Shown: piece by piece, positions 27,747 to 36,176 of the stretch
Position numbering within the stretch: position 1 is the stretch's first letter
Layout: every line of letters begins with the position of its first letter
Assembly: GCA_030529845.1 (NCBI GenBank)
Contig: JAUMWB010000001.1
Span: 1 to 64,000 of the forward strand
From: Rothia sp. (in: high G+C Gram-positive bacteria)
GTDB taxonomy: Bacteria; Actinomycetota; Actinomycetes; Actinomycetales; Micrococcaceae
Reading direction: 5' to 3'
DNA: 64,000 nucleotides
The notes under the pieces: model-generated
What the model was told of the DNA's origin: nothing
Database searches by the model: none
Seen by the model: only the letters and a program-made list of their open reading frames with translations
Program-made: the position numbers and the translations under genes

Positions 27747-30203
27747 CTACTTGTTGTGAACGTAACGGTAGATGAAAGCTGCCATAGCATCACGCTTGAT
27801 GGGCTCATAAGGGCGGAAGGTCCCGTCGCCCCAACCCGTGGTGATGCCACGGGAACGTAGCCACATGATTTCACGGTAGAAAATGGTGCTCTCGGGAACA
27901 TCCACAAACTGTGACCCCTGAGGTGCAACATAGTAGGGCTCGCCTGCGTAGCGATAGAAGAAAGCCGCCATAGCGTCGCGCTTAATGGGCTCGTAGGGGC
28001 GGAAGGTGCCATCTGCCCAACCGGTAGTAATACCCTCGGCCTTGAGCCACTCAATTTCCTTGTAGAAGGGGTGGGTCTGATCTACGTCTGTGAAGGACGG
28101 AGTCGCGGGAGCCTCAAAGGCGGGAGAGCCTGCCAGGCGGTAGAAGAAGGCGGCAGTAGCTCCGCGGTCAATGTTCTCGTAGGGGCGGAAGGTGCCATCT
28201 GCCCAGCCGGCGGTGATGCGCTGCTGAGCCAGCCACATGATTTCACGGTAGAAAATATCGGCTTCGGTGACGTCAACAAAAGAAAGGGGCTCAGTGGTCA
28301 GATTTATACCAACCAGCAGGGGGTCGTGGTCTGATGAGCGGAACTCGTTGGCCTCGTAGAAGTCAGTGACATTGCTGTTGTAGCGGCTGTATTCGAGGGC
28401 TACGGACTCAACAGAGTTGATGTTCCAGACCTGGGCGCTCTCTACCTTTTCGGTGAGAGCAGGGGACGCCAGAATATGGTCGAGGGAGCCGACTCTGCCA
28501 CCGTAGAGGTAGGTGTGGCCAGCGTCGTACTTCTCACCCAGATTGGTGTAACCGGCGGAGTAGAGCACCTGCATGGGGTCTTCCTGGGTGTAGGAGTTGA
28601 AGTCACCCAGCAGCATGATGTTTTCGGTTCTGTGCCGTTCGCCCTGGGCAGCAACAAAGTTAACCAGGGCGGTAGCCTGGGCTACACGAGAAGCGTTGGA
28701 GCTGCCCTGGCCGTCCTTCTGGTCAGCGTCGGCGCCACTGCCGGAGCCCTTGGACTTGAAATGATTGACGACAGCTACAAAGACATCATCCCCACCGCTT
28801 GCAGTTGAACCTGCCGGAGCGAATGCCTGGGCCAGGGGCTGACGGGCATTAGAGAAAGCTGCATCGTCAAGAATTGCGGACTCACCGACGGGAGTCACCT
28901 CAGCAGGCTGGTAGATGAAGGCAGTGCGGATGACGTCCTCGCTGGCAGGCAGATCCGTGGGGGAAGCAACAGCCGCCCACTTCTCGTAGCCAGCGTCCTT
29001 ATTGAGCTCTTCAACCAGTTTGTTCAGAGCGATATCGCGGTTATCGTGGCCGGTGGCTAGAGTGTTCTCAATTTCTTCAAGGGAGAGAACAGAGGTGTCA
29101 ATCTTGTTGATAGCCTGCACGATTTTGGACTGCTGGCGTTCGAAGCTAGCTAGGGTTGCTGCCCCTCGAACGGCACAGCTACCGCTGACGGTAATGGGGT
29201 TCTTTTCGCGGTCGGTGTAGAACTTACAACCTGCGACGGTGTCACCCACGGTGGTGAAGTAGTTGAGGACGTTGAAGCTAGAAATGCTGTGCTCGCTGGC
29301 TACCTCGGGAGCTGCTGTGCGGGTGTTAGACCACGAGGCCGGCAGCGCAGCGGGGTCGGTCGCGCCAGTCACCGGTGCGGTGGGCTGTAGGCGCCAGGCG
29401 TTAAAGGAGTAACCCAGTACAACCGGGTTGTTGAAGTTGACGGCCGCTCCGACGCGTAGCGGGGCGCTGGTGGAGACGTAGGGTAGCGGTGTGTCGGTCC
29501 CTGCGCGGGTGTAGTCCACAGTTGCGCCGTCATCGAGCAGGAGCACCTTGGCTGCGTTCTCGGCTTCGTAGGCGAGAGCTGCTGCACCGGGGGCTACCAC
29601 GTCGGTTGCGGTGCGCAGGGCTTCGGTGCCGTTGACAAGACCAATTTCGCCGTAGCGGTTGGTGTTGTAGTTGTCGGTAACGGTGATATCGCCGGTTGGT
29701 TGCAGAAGCATACCTTCGAGGGCTTCACGGGCCTCTTCACCTTCGGGTAGCTGACCGGTAATAGGGGTAACCGGAGTGAAGGGGACGGCGAGGACGGTGA
29801 GGTCGGTTGCACGAGAAACGGTGATCTGGGTCTGCCCGTTGTATTCAGAAACTGCGCCAGTTACCTCAACGAGTTCACCCTGAGAAACCTGGGCCACGGT
29901 ATTGGGGGAGTAGACGAAAATGCCATCTGAAGCGCCCGGAGCTCGGTTCCCGGCACCGGTGCCTTCGGTCTGTAGGTAGTAGCCGCGCAGGCCACCGTCC
30001 GCATAGACAGCTGTGACTACACCGCGAGTGGTAACGCTCTGACCGGCGAGCGGGCTGGCGGAGCCGGTGCCCTGAATCGCGGCGATGGGGGTCAGCTCAG
30101 CGGCTTGAGCGGGGAGAGTTGTGAGCAGAGGAGTGAGGGTAGCGGTGGAGGCGAGAAACGCAAGCGCCGCACGATGGTGAGAAAGGCGTCGGAAATCAGG
30201 CAT
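27747..30203 (-). CDS. secreted ExeM/NucH-type nuclease with three SLH domains
   Basis: The 818-residue protein begins with a signal peptide (hydrophobic core ALAFLASTATL, likely cut after PAQA near residue 34). An OB-fold region follows, as in ExeM nucleases (IAAIQGTGSASPLAGQ), then an endonuclease/exonuclease/phosphatase domain with SISSFNVLNYF, LLGDFNSY and SSDHDPLLVG. The end, roughly residues 641-818, holds three SLH repeats with the signature ITTGWADGTFRPYEPIKRDAMAAF. It should be a cell-wall-tethered extracellular DNase. SLH domains bind secondary cell-wall polymers in other bacteria. It stands alone on the minus strand with AAGGA before the ATG. Confidence 0.9.
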   Translation of the reverse strand: MPDFRRLSHHRAALAFLASTATLTPLLTTLPAQAAELTPIAAIQGTGSASPLAGQSVTTRGVVTAVYADGGLRGYYLQTEGTGAGNRAPGASDGIFVYSPNTVAQVSQGELVEVTGAVSEYNGQTQITVSRATDLTVLAVPFTPVTPITGQLPEGEEAREALEGMLLQPTGDITVTDNYNTNRYGEIGLVNGTEALRTATDVVAPGAAALAYEAENAAKVLLLDDGATVDYTRAGTDTPLPYVSTSAPLRVGAAVNFNNPVVLGYSFNAWRLQPTAPVTGATDPAALPASWSNTRTAAPEVASEHSISSFNVLNYFTTVGDTVAGCKFYTDREKNPITVSGSCAVRGAATLASFERQQSKIVQAINKIDTSVLSLEEIENTLATGHDNRDIALNKLVEELNKDAGYEKWAAVASPTDLPASEDVIRTAFIYQPAEVTPVGESAILDDAAFSNARQPLAQAFAPAGSTASGGDDVFVAVVNHFKSKGSGSGADADQKDGQGSSNASRVAQATALVNFVAAQGERHRTENIMLLGDFNSYTQEDPMQVLYSAGYTNLGEKYDAGHTYLYGGRVGSLDHILASPALTEKVESAQVWNINSVESVALEYSRYNSNVTDFYEANEFRSSDHDPLLVGINLTTEPLSFVDVTEADIFYREIMWLAQQRITAGWADGTFRPYENIDRGATAAFFYRLAGSPAFEAPATPSFTDVDQTHPFYKEIEWLKAEGITTGWADGTFRPYEPIKRDAMAAFFYRYAGEPYYVAPQGSQFVDVPESTIFYREIMWLRSRGITTGWGDGTFRPYEPIKRDAMAAFIYRYVHNK

Positions 30204-30713
30204 GAGGATCCTTGGGGAAAGTTGTCAGTAGATGTGTAGTGATGTGACTCATGGAGCCATCTCACACCATTCTAGGTGCTTGCCTATACAAAATTTAAAG
30301 CTCCCGATTGAAAGTTAAGTGGCGGGACGGTTAACTTTCTGCTTCTTTTTTCGGGGCGTGTGTGGGTCTGTGGGTTTTTTGGTACCTCGCCTGCCGGTGT
30401 AGAGTAAAACTGTTGGTGGTGTAAGCAAGTCCACGGTGTAAGGGTTAGTATGTTTCTAACTGGGGTGGCACATGTTCTTGACGTAAAAAATATGCCTATG
30501 ACTAGGTGTTTTTCCAAATCTTGTACCTCCTCGGTGGTGGTCTGGGTAGACAGGCTCACTTAGGTCATTTTTTACCTTTACAGATGGCTCCTCCTTGAGT
30601 TGGTTTTTATAAGTTTTGTGTGTGAATTGGTGGTAATTTAGGAGATAGAAAAGTGCAAACAGCACATAAAACCAACCGTAGAACACACCTCCGCAGCTAA
30701 GGAACCCATACTC
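30204..30713. other. 510-base intergenic region between nuclease and lactate permease
   Basis: The region is clearly richer in A+T than its surroundings and holds the divergent promoters of the nuclease (minus) and lactate permease (plus) genes. I see several T-rich blocks and TTGACG near 30477 and TTGAGT near 30594 as -35 candidates, but no convincing paired -10 box, no coding frame with a ribosome site and no tRNA. Its length suggests extended regulation or a long leader for the permease gene. Confidence 0.6.
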
Positions 30714-32369
30714 ATGTGGCAGCAGGTCTATGACCCACTGAACAACCAGGCGCTCTCAGCCCTCGTGGCGGCAGTGCCGATTCTCGTCTTCCTCCTGGGA
30801 CTCACCGTCCTCAAAATGAAGGGCCTGCACGCAGCCCTGGTGGCTCTGGCCGCAGCAGTAGCGCTGGCCGTCCTCGTCTTCGGCATGCCCTTCGCCTCAT
30901 CCCTCTCAGCCATCGGCTACGGCTTCCTCTCTGGCATGTGGCCCATCGGCTGGATCGTGCTCATGGCAGTGTGGCTCTACCGCATCACCGTCCGCGCCGG
31001 TAACTTCGAAGTGATCCGTGGTTCGGTCTCCGCAATCTCAGCTGACCAGCGCATCCAGGTGCTCCTGATTGCCTTCTGCTTCGGTGGTTTCCTAGAAGGT
31101 GCCGCAGGCTTCGGTATCCCGATTGCTATCTGTGCAGCCCTGCTCGTCACCCTGGGCTTCGAGTCCGTCAAGGCCTGTCTGCTGGCCCTTGTCTCCAACG
31201 TTGCCTCCGGTGCCTACGGGGCAATTGGTATCCCCGTCCTTACTGGCTCCACCGTTTCTGGTGTGCCCCAGGCGGAGCTGAACTCCATGATGGTATGGGT
31301 GCTGCAGATTATCACCATCTTCATTCCCGTCCTGCTCGTTATGATGCTCGACGGCCTGCGCGGTCTCAAGGAAACCGGTCTTGTTGCACTTGGCCTGGGT
31401 GTTGTCGTCTCCGCTGCCCAGGCTGGCGTTCTGCTGGCTATCGGCCCCGAACTTGTAGATATTCTGCCCTACCTGCTCGGTCTCATCCTGCTGGCAGTTA
31501 CCATGATGAAGTGGCAACCCTCCCACATCTACCGTGAGCCCGGTGCTCCCTCCCTCGAAGAGCTCGGCAAAGGTCCCAGTGGTTTCACCTTCTCAGGTGT
31601 GGTCAAGGCCTGGAGCCCCTTCATCGTTCTGTCCATCATGATCCTGCTCTGGTCAACCCCCTTGATTAAGGGTCTGGTCAAGGCTAAGACCGAAACTGCC
31701 GCAGCGGGCCCCCTGAACTGGACCACTATCCCCGTCCAGATGCCTGCCCTACACGGTCAGATCTCTCAGGTTGCCCCCATCGTTGCTGAGCCCACCGCCA
31801 TGAAGGCTGTGTGGAACTGGAACCTGCTTGGTGCCTCAGGTACCGCTATCCTCTTGGCAGCCCTCATCACCATCGCTATCTCCAACATCAGCTGGAAGGC
31901 CGCTTTTGAAGAACTCGGTGGTGCCTGGAAGCAGCTCTGGCAGCCCATTCTGCTGATCTGCCTGGTCATGGCCGTCGCTAACGTCATGAACTTCGGTGGC
32001 ATGTCCTCCGCCCTGGCTCTGGCCCTGGCAGCTGTCGGCTCCATCTTCCCGCTCTTCTCGCCCATCATCGGCTGGATTGGCGTCTTCGTGACCGGCTCTG
32101 TGGTCAACAACAACACCCTCTTTGCCGGCCTGCAGGCCACCACTGCAAGCCAGATTGGCGCTAACTCCGGTCTGCTAGTTGCAGCTAACACCGCCGGTGG
32201 CGTGATGGCAAAGGTTGTTTCCCCCCAGTCCATCGCTATCGCAGCAGCATCTGTGAACATGTCTGGTCAGGAATCAAAGATTACTAACGCAGCTATCAAG
32301 TACTCCCTGGCTCTGCTGGCTATCCTCTGTGTCTGGGTTTACGTACTCTCGCTGGTCATGCCCGCCTAA
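30714..32369 (+). CDS. lldP: L-lactate permease
   Basis: This 551-residue membrane protein has many hydrophobic segments and the LctP signatures: GGFLEGAAGFGIPIAI, SGAYGAIGIPVLTG, WIGVFVTGSVVNNNTLF and the end segment VVSPQSIAIA. It should import lactate with protons. It lies alone with AAGGAA upstream and a strong terminator downstream. Lactate is plentiful in the mouth and nasopharynx, the habitats of Rothia, which is context rather than proof. Confidence 0.95.
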   Translation: MWQQVYDPLNNQALSALVAAVPILVFLLGLTVLKMKGLHAALVALAAAVALAVLVFGMPFASSLSAIGYGFLSGMWPIGWIVLMAVWLYRITVRAGNFEVIRGSVSAISADQRIQVLLIAFCFGGFLEGAAGFGIPIAICAALLVTLGFESVKACLLALVSNVASGAYGAIGIPVLTGSTVSGVPQAELNSMMVWVLQIITIFIPVLLVMMLDGLRGLKETGLVALGLGVVVSAAQAGVLLAIGPELVDILPYLLGLILLAVTMMKWQPSHIYREPGAPSLEELGKGPSGFTFSGVVKAWSPFIVLSIMILLWSTPLIKGLVKAKTETAAAGPLNWTTIPVQMPALHGQISQVAPIVAEPTAMKAVWNWNLLGASGTAILLAALITIAISNISWKAAFEELGGAWKQLWQPILLICLVMAVANVMNFGGMSSALALALAAVGSIFPLFSPIIGWIGVFVTGSVVNNNTLFAGLQATTASQIGANSGLLVAANTAGGVMAKVVSPQSIAIAAASVNMSGQESKITNAAIKYSLALLAILCVWVYVLSLVMPA

Positions 32370-32399
32370 AAAGATCTGCTATCTCTAGCTCAGCTAGAC

Positions 32400-32456
32400 A
32401 AGGACGCCCGCCCCACCTCCCTGCTTCAAGCAGGTGAAGATAGGGCGGGCGTCCTT
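32400..32456. terminator. terminator after lldP with GGACGCC/GGCGTCC arms
   Basis: A perfect 14-bp outer stem (32400-32413 with 32443-32456) and an inner CCTGCTTCAAGCAGG hairpin. It is one of six hairpins in this window built on the same GGACGC/GCGTCC core. Confidence 0.85.
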
Positions 32457-32534
32457 CTCGTTCCCAGCAAAGTGAAAGACAACTCGCTTGACTAGCTGGT
32501 CTAAATACCCGCTGAAAGAAAGTAAACTGTTGGT

Positions 32535-33824
32535 ATGAGCATCACACCCGTAAAAAATCTACTGAATGACCAGCTGCCCAGCTTCATCAAGCAGGGCTAC
32601 CTCTTCATGTCACACCAGCGCCGCAAGGCCGGGGTATCGGCAGAGTCGCACTGCCCCGTCACCTTCCCTGCTCTGGGTGGCACCGCAACCCTCATCCGCG
32701 GCGAAGAAGCCGTGGACTTCTTCTACGACGAAACCAAGATTAGCCGCGACGGCGCCATGCCCGCAGCTATCCAGGGCCCTCTCTTCGGCGAAGGTGCCGT
32801 GCACACCCTCGATGGGGAGGCCCACAAGGTCCGCAAGGCCAAGATGGCTGAAATGGCCTACGACGACGAGCGCGTTGAGGCCTTCAAGGGTTTCGTTGAA
32901 GAAGAGATGAAAGCCCTCATCGAACGCTGGAAGACCACCCCCGGCAACATCTACGACGATGTTGCTGTGGCCTACGGTCGGGCTGCCTTCCGCTGGGCCG
33001 GGGTTCCCGCGTCCGACCGGGAACTGAATAAGCGTGCCACCCAGATGAGCCACCTGCTCGATACCTTTGGTGAGCTCAAGCAGAACGTGCTCTCCTGGAT
33101 CGACCGCAAGAAACTGGACGCCTGGGCCGAAGAGCTTATCGAAAAGGTTCGCTCCGGTGAGCTGACCGTCGACCCCGACTCAGTAGTCCGCCACATGGCC
33201 GACCTGCGTGATGAGAAAGGCGAGCTAGTGACCGCCAAGCTGGCCGGTATTGAACTGCAGAACCTAACCCGCCCCACCGTAGCTGTCTCCCGTTTCGCGG
33301 CTTTTGCCGCAGTTGCCATGGTGGAAAACCCCGAGTGGGCTGCCAAGGTCAAGAAAGCTGTTGAGGATGCTGACGGCCGCCTGGTCAACATTCCCGAAGC
33401 TGTTGCCTTCGCCCAGGAGACCCGCCGCAAGTACCCCTTCGTGCCCATGCTGCCCGGCCTGGTCAAGGAAGACAGCGAGCTCTCAGGCTGCCCCATCCAG
33501 AAGGGGCAGCGCGTGCTGCTGGACGTGCTGGGTACCAACACCTCACCCCAGCTGTGGAAGAACGCTACCAGCTTCGACCCGCAGCGTTTCCTCGACCAGC
33601 CCGACTACGAGGCTATCAAGGGCTTCATCCCCCAGGGCGGTGGAGACGTTCTGAGCGGCCACCGTTGCCCCGGTGAGAAGATCGCGGTTGCTGCGCTATC
33701 CTCCACCATTGCAGCGCTCTCAGCCGATAACGTGACGATCTCAGAAGACGCCGAAGACACCACCTTCAGCATGACCCAGCTGCTGACCCGCCCCAAGACC
33801 GGCGTGCGCGTCACGGTCAGCTAG
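32535..33824 (+). CDS. CYP152-family cytochrome P450 (OleT/BSbeta-type fatty acid peroxygenase or decarboxylase)
   Basis: The 429-residue P450 has the CYP152 heme loop PQGGGDVLSGHRCPGE with Cys378, and the substrate-carboxylate-binding Arg-Pro pair in NLTRPTVAVSRF (Arg246-Pro247), which replaces the acid-alcohol pair of ordinary P450s. At the active-site position that is Gln85 in BSbeta and His85 in OleT, this protein has His90 (AVHTLDGEAH). Family knowledge says CYP152 enzymes use hydrogen peroxide and a fatty acid to give alpha- or beta-hydroxy acids, and OleT-type members release terminal alkenes. Decarboxylase activity is therefore plausible but cannot be settled from sequence. There is no signal peptide and no redox partner nearby, as expected for a peroxygenase. 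Confidence 0.9.
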   Translation: MSITPVKNLLNDQLPSFIKQGYLFMSHQRRKAGVSAESHCPVTFPALGGTATLIRGEEAVDFFYDETKISRDGAMPAAIQGPLFGEGAVHTLDGEAHKVRKAKMAEMAYDDERVEAFKGFVEEEMKALIERWKTTPGNIYDDVAVAYGRAAFRWAGVPASDRELNKRATQMSHLLDTFGELKQNVLSWIDRKKLDAWAEELIEKVRSGELTVDPDSVVRHMADLRDEKGELVTAKLAGIELQNLTRPTVAVSRFAAFAAVAMVENPEWAAKVKKAVEDADGRLVNIPEAVAFAQETRRKYPFVPMLPGLVKEDSELSGCPIQKGQRVLLDVLGTNTSPQLWKNATSFDPQRFLDQPDYEAIKGFIPQGGGDVLSGHRCPGEKIAVAALSSTIAALSADNVTISEDAEDTTFSMTQLLTRPKTGVRVTVS

Positions 33825-35035
33825 GGCAGGCGTCCGCCCCGCTCGGCAGCTAACAAACTGGCTAGGTCCCGGCTCCCCACCCGCACGGTGGCAAGAGCCC
33901 GGGGCCTAGCTTTTTTAAGGACGCCCCCACCAGCCTTGCGCTGTTCACTGCGGGTTTGCCGCCACAGGGCAAGAAAATCATCGAGAGTACCCTGCACGAG
34001 CTGGTAAGTACCGGGGTCAAGCTCCTGGGCCTTGGCGCGCATGAGCTGAATGAAGGGAACGATATTTTGGCTAATAGCTAGCAGGCTGGTGTAGCCCTCA
34101 TCCATAGCCAAGCTGAAACAGATATCAACGACCTGTTGAACTTCTTCGGGGGAATGGCGCTCCATCCATGCTCTGGTGACCGTTTCAACCCGGTCACTGG
34201 CTAGAGTAGGAGCCTCAGCCAGGGTGAAATGCCCCTGGGTGTCGGCATGCCAGTTAAAAACAGAATGCTGAACCAGACCGAAGAAGCTACTGGCCACCAC
34301 CTGCGGGCGTCCCTGCCTGAACATCAGGCGCCCTACAATGCTATCGGCGGGTATGTACTCCACTGTTTTAGTCAGGGTGCGCTGGTAGCCGGGGTTATCG
34401 AGGAACTCAGGAACAAAACCCGGTGAATCAAAGGTAATGAGCTGATCAATACGGCCCTGGGCGAGCTCGCTCTGCATACTGGCAGCGTGTACCGCCAGAT
34501 GCCCACCTTTAGAGTGGCCGGTGACAAAGAGGGGCGTGGTAGAAGCCCTGGTCAGAGCCCGTGAAAGGTAGTCAACAGCAAGCGCCTGGGCCGGAATCTG
34601 CTGCCGGGCCGCTAAATGAAAATCCTCTTTCCAGCCGGTGAGTGTATCGTCCGTACCTCGGAAAATGACCTGCTTGAGAACCCCCGGGAGTACCAGGGTG
34701 AGGGCCGCGAACTGAACTTGCTCCGCGTCGTCCTGCTTTGCCTCATAGTGGTAGAACCTCAGCCCGGCGAAGCGCGCGGACGCCGCCACCAGTTTCAGCA
34801 GCTGCAGCCGTTGGGCGGTGGCTAAGAACCAGTTGGCCCGCAAGTCGCTATCGCTATAGAACTCCTGGTAAATCTGGCCAGCCCCCACCCCGTAGGCGAA
34901 CCCGGCATGGTGCTCGGCAACCACATCGAGGGGTAGGTAAGCCAGCTCATTGAGCAGGCAGAGATCAACGTGGGTAAGCGGACGCTCAGCTGGCGTATCG
35001 TGCAGATGCCTCTGAGCATAGGTAAGCAGGTTCAT
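33821..35035 (-). CDS. DUF2974-like alpha/beta-hydrolase (Mbeg1-type)
   Basis: The 404-residue protein has a lipase-like core with the nucleophile elbow TGHSKGGHLAVHAA and an N-terminal cap segment (DLCLLNELAYLPLDV) typical of DUF2974. A Ser-Asp-His triad is likely, though I can only point to the Ser. No signal peptide is seen, so a cytosolic or peripheral location is likely. It converges on the P450 gene and the two stop codons overlap (CTAG at 33821-33824), with no terminator between. A lipid substrate would fit the P450 neighbour, which is speculation. Confidence 0.8.
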   Translation of the reverse strand: MNLLTYAQRHLHDTPAERPLTHVDLCLLNELAYLPLDVVAEHHAGFAYGVGAGQIYQEFYSDSDLRANWFLATAQRLQLLKLVAASARFAGLRFYHYEAKQDDAEQVQFAALTLVLPGVLKQVIFRGTDDTLTGWKEDFHLAARQQIPAQALAVDYLSRALTRASTTPLFVTGHSKGGHLAVHAASMQSELAQGRIDQLITFDSPGFVPEFLDNPGYQRTLTKTVEYIPADSIVGRLMFRQGRPQVVASSFFGLVQHSVFNWHADTQGHFTLAEAPTLASDRVETVTRAWMERHSPEEVQQVVDICFSLAMDEGYTSLLAISQNIVPFIQLMRAKAQELDPGTYQLVQGTLDDFLALWRQTRSEQRKAGGGVLKKARPRALATVRVGSRDLASLLAAERGGRLP

Positions 35036-35073
35036 GAGAAAGTCCGTTTCTGCTCTGGAGCAAGAATGCTACC

Positions 35074-35136
35074 TACCCCGGTTTTTGTGCGATTACCCCA
35101 GTTTTAAACCGGGGTAATTGCGCAAAACCTGGGGTA
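35074..35136. repeat. long imperfect inverted repeat, 26-base arms
   Basis: Arms at 35074-35099 and 35111-35136 match at 22 of 26 positions; three of the four differences would be G-U pairs in RNA read on the plus strand. The loop is 11 bases. It lies between the broken VOC gene and the DUF2974 gene, 38 bases upstream of the latter. There is no T run on either side, so it may be a structured terminator, an operator, or a small mobile remnant. Confidence 0.6.
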
Positions 35137-35141
35137 TCAAT

Positions 35142-35999
35142 CTATGAGAATTGACCCAGGTCAATCTTGCCCATATCCATGAGCTTGGCACAGGCGTCCG
35201 TATCTGCCATGAGCTCGCCTATATTGTGAGGGAGCACCTGCCACGAGACCCCTTAGGCGTCCACACACCAGCCGCAGCGTTCGGCGTCCGCAACCTGTGA
35301 TAGAACCTGCCAGGCTCCGTCAATACCGGCCTGGTCCTCATAGAAGAGGGTCATGGAAACCCCCGGATCGAAGGTGAAATCGTGGAAAGTTCCGGCATCA
35401 ATAGCGGTAAAGACACCGCCGCCCATGGTGAAGGTGGTCATCTGTACAGCCTCGGGCTCCAGATAGGAGCCCTCGCCGTGGCGGATCAGGCTCAGGCGCT
35501 CGCCGCCCAACAGGGCCATCCAAGTATCGGTGGCCTGCTCGCACTTACCGTGGGCTACGTTGCCAAACATGAAGCAGGGGGTGAAAAAAGGCAAGCCGCT
35601 TGAGGGTTCTTCAAGGAAGAGCTGCCAGGTGAAGCCGTAGCGGTCCCGCACCCAGGCGAAGAGGGGCGCGAAGGGGTAGGCCTGCAGGGGCATGAGCTCC
35701 CCGCCCTCACCGATGGCTACATAGGCAGTGCGAAGGGCCTCTTCGGCCTGCTCCTGGCTGCCAAATTTTTCGGAGCTGAAGCGCAAGAAACCCGAGATTG
35801 AGGGGTTAGGGGAGTAGGTGGCGTCCGCTCCCAGCAGGAGCAGGGGAATTCCGTCGATGCTGAGGGTGGTGACGCCGGCACCCGGTGCGGACGCGGTCAG
35901 CGGCAGGGCCTGGGAATAGTAGGTGGCAGCCTCGGCGGCATCACCGTCAATCCAGATGCAGGCAGTGGGTACGGTGATGGGAGGGAAGGTGGAAGTCAT
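35142..35999 (-). pseudogene. VOC (PhnB-like) protein with an in-frame stop
   Basis: The gene begins at the ATG ending at 35999 and encodes a tandem glyoxalase/bleomycin-resistance fold of the PhnB or 3-demethylubiquinone methyltransferase type (PTACIWIDGDAAEAATYYS, WVRDRYGFTWQLFL, DTWMALLGGE, ADAERCGW). A TAA at 35253-35255 stops it after 248 residues. In the same frame the sequence goes straight on with GVSWQVLPHNIGELM, ACAKLMDMGKIDLGQFS and a TAG at 35142-35144, exactly the usual C-terminal end of the family. So the full gene had 285 codons and carries a nonsense codon 37 codons before its natural end. The protein could still be partly functional. Confidence 0.8.
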
Positions 36000-36066
36000 G
36001 TTCCTATCTTCGCATAGTGATGCGGTTGAGGAAGCGCGGGCTTCGAGTGTTAAAAACTCACGGTAA

Positions 36067-36088
36067 TTAAGTTAAAAATATAACTTAA
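36067..36088. promoter_or_regulatory. palindrome upstream of the LRR gene
   Basis: TTAAGTTA (36067-36074) and TAACTTAA (36081-36088) form perfect 8-bp arms around a 6-base A+T spacer. It lies between the divergently oriented VOC gene and the LRR remnant and could serve either. Confidence 0.4.
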
Positions 36089-36155
36089 CTACCCTCATTC
36101 TCTTGTCTTGTTTTGGTCTACCTCATTATTTTATCTAGGCACCCAAACTTATCTA

Positions 36156-36173
36156 TAAGGTTGCCCTAAATAA
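36156..36173. promoter_or_regulatory. weak DtxR/IdeR-like box
   Basis: TAAGGTTGCCCTAAATAA matches the iron-box consensus at about 12 of 19 positions, including AGG and CCTAA. It is right before the LRR surface-protein remnant. Surface proteins under iron control are common, but this match alone is weak. Confidence 0.25.
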
Positions 36174-36176
36174 CTT

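Noticed and set aside
30284-30686. Two short minus-strand frames in the lldP leader
   Set aside because: No ribosome sites, no recognisable sequence, and they lie in an A+T-rich promoter region.
35150-35165. Palindrome ATTGACC-CA-GGTCAAT
   Set aside because: It lies inside the readthrough end of the VOC gene and encodes the conserved KIDLGQ segment, so it is probably coincidental.
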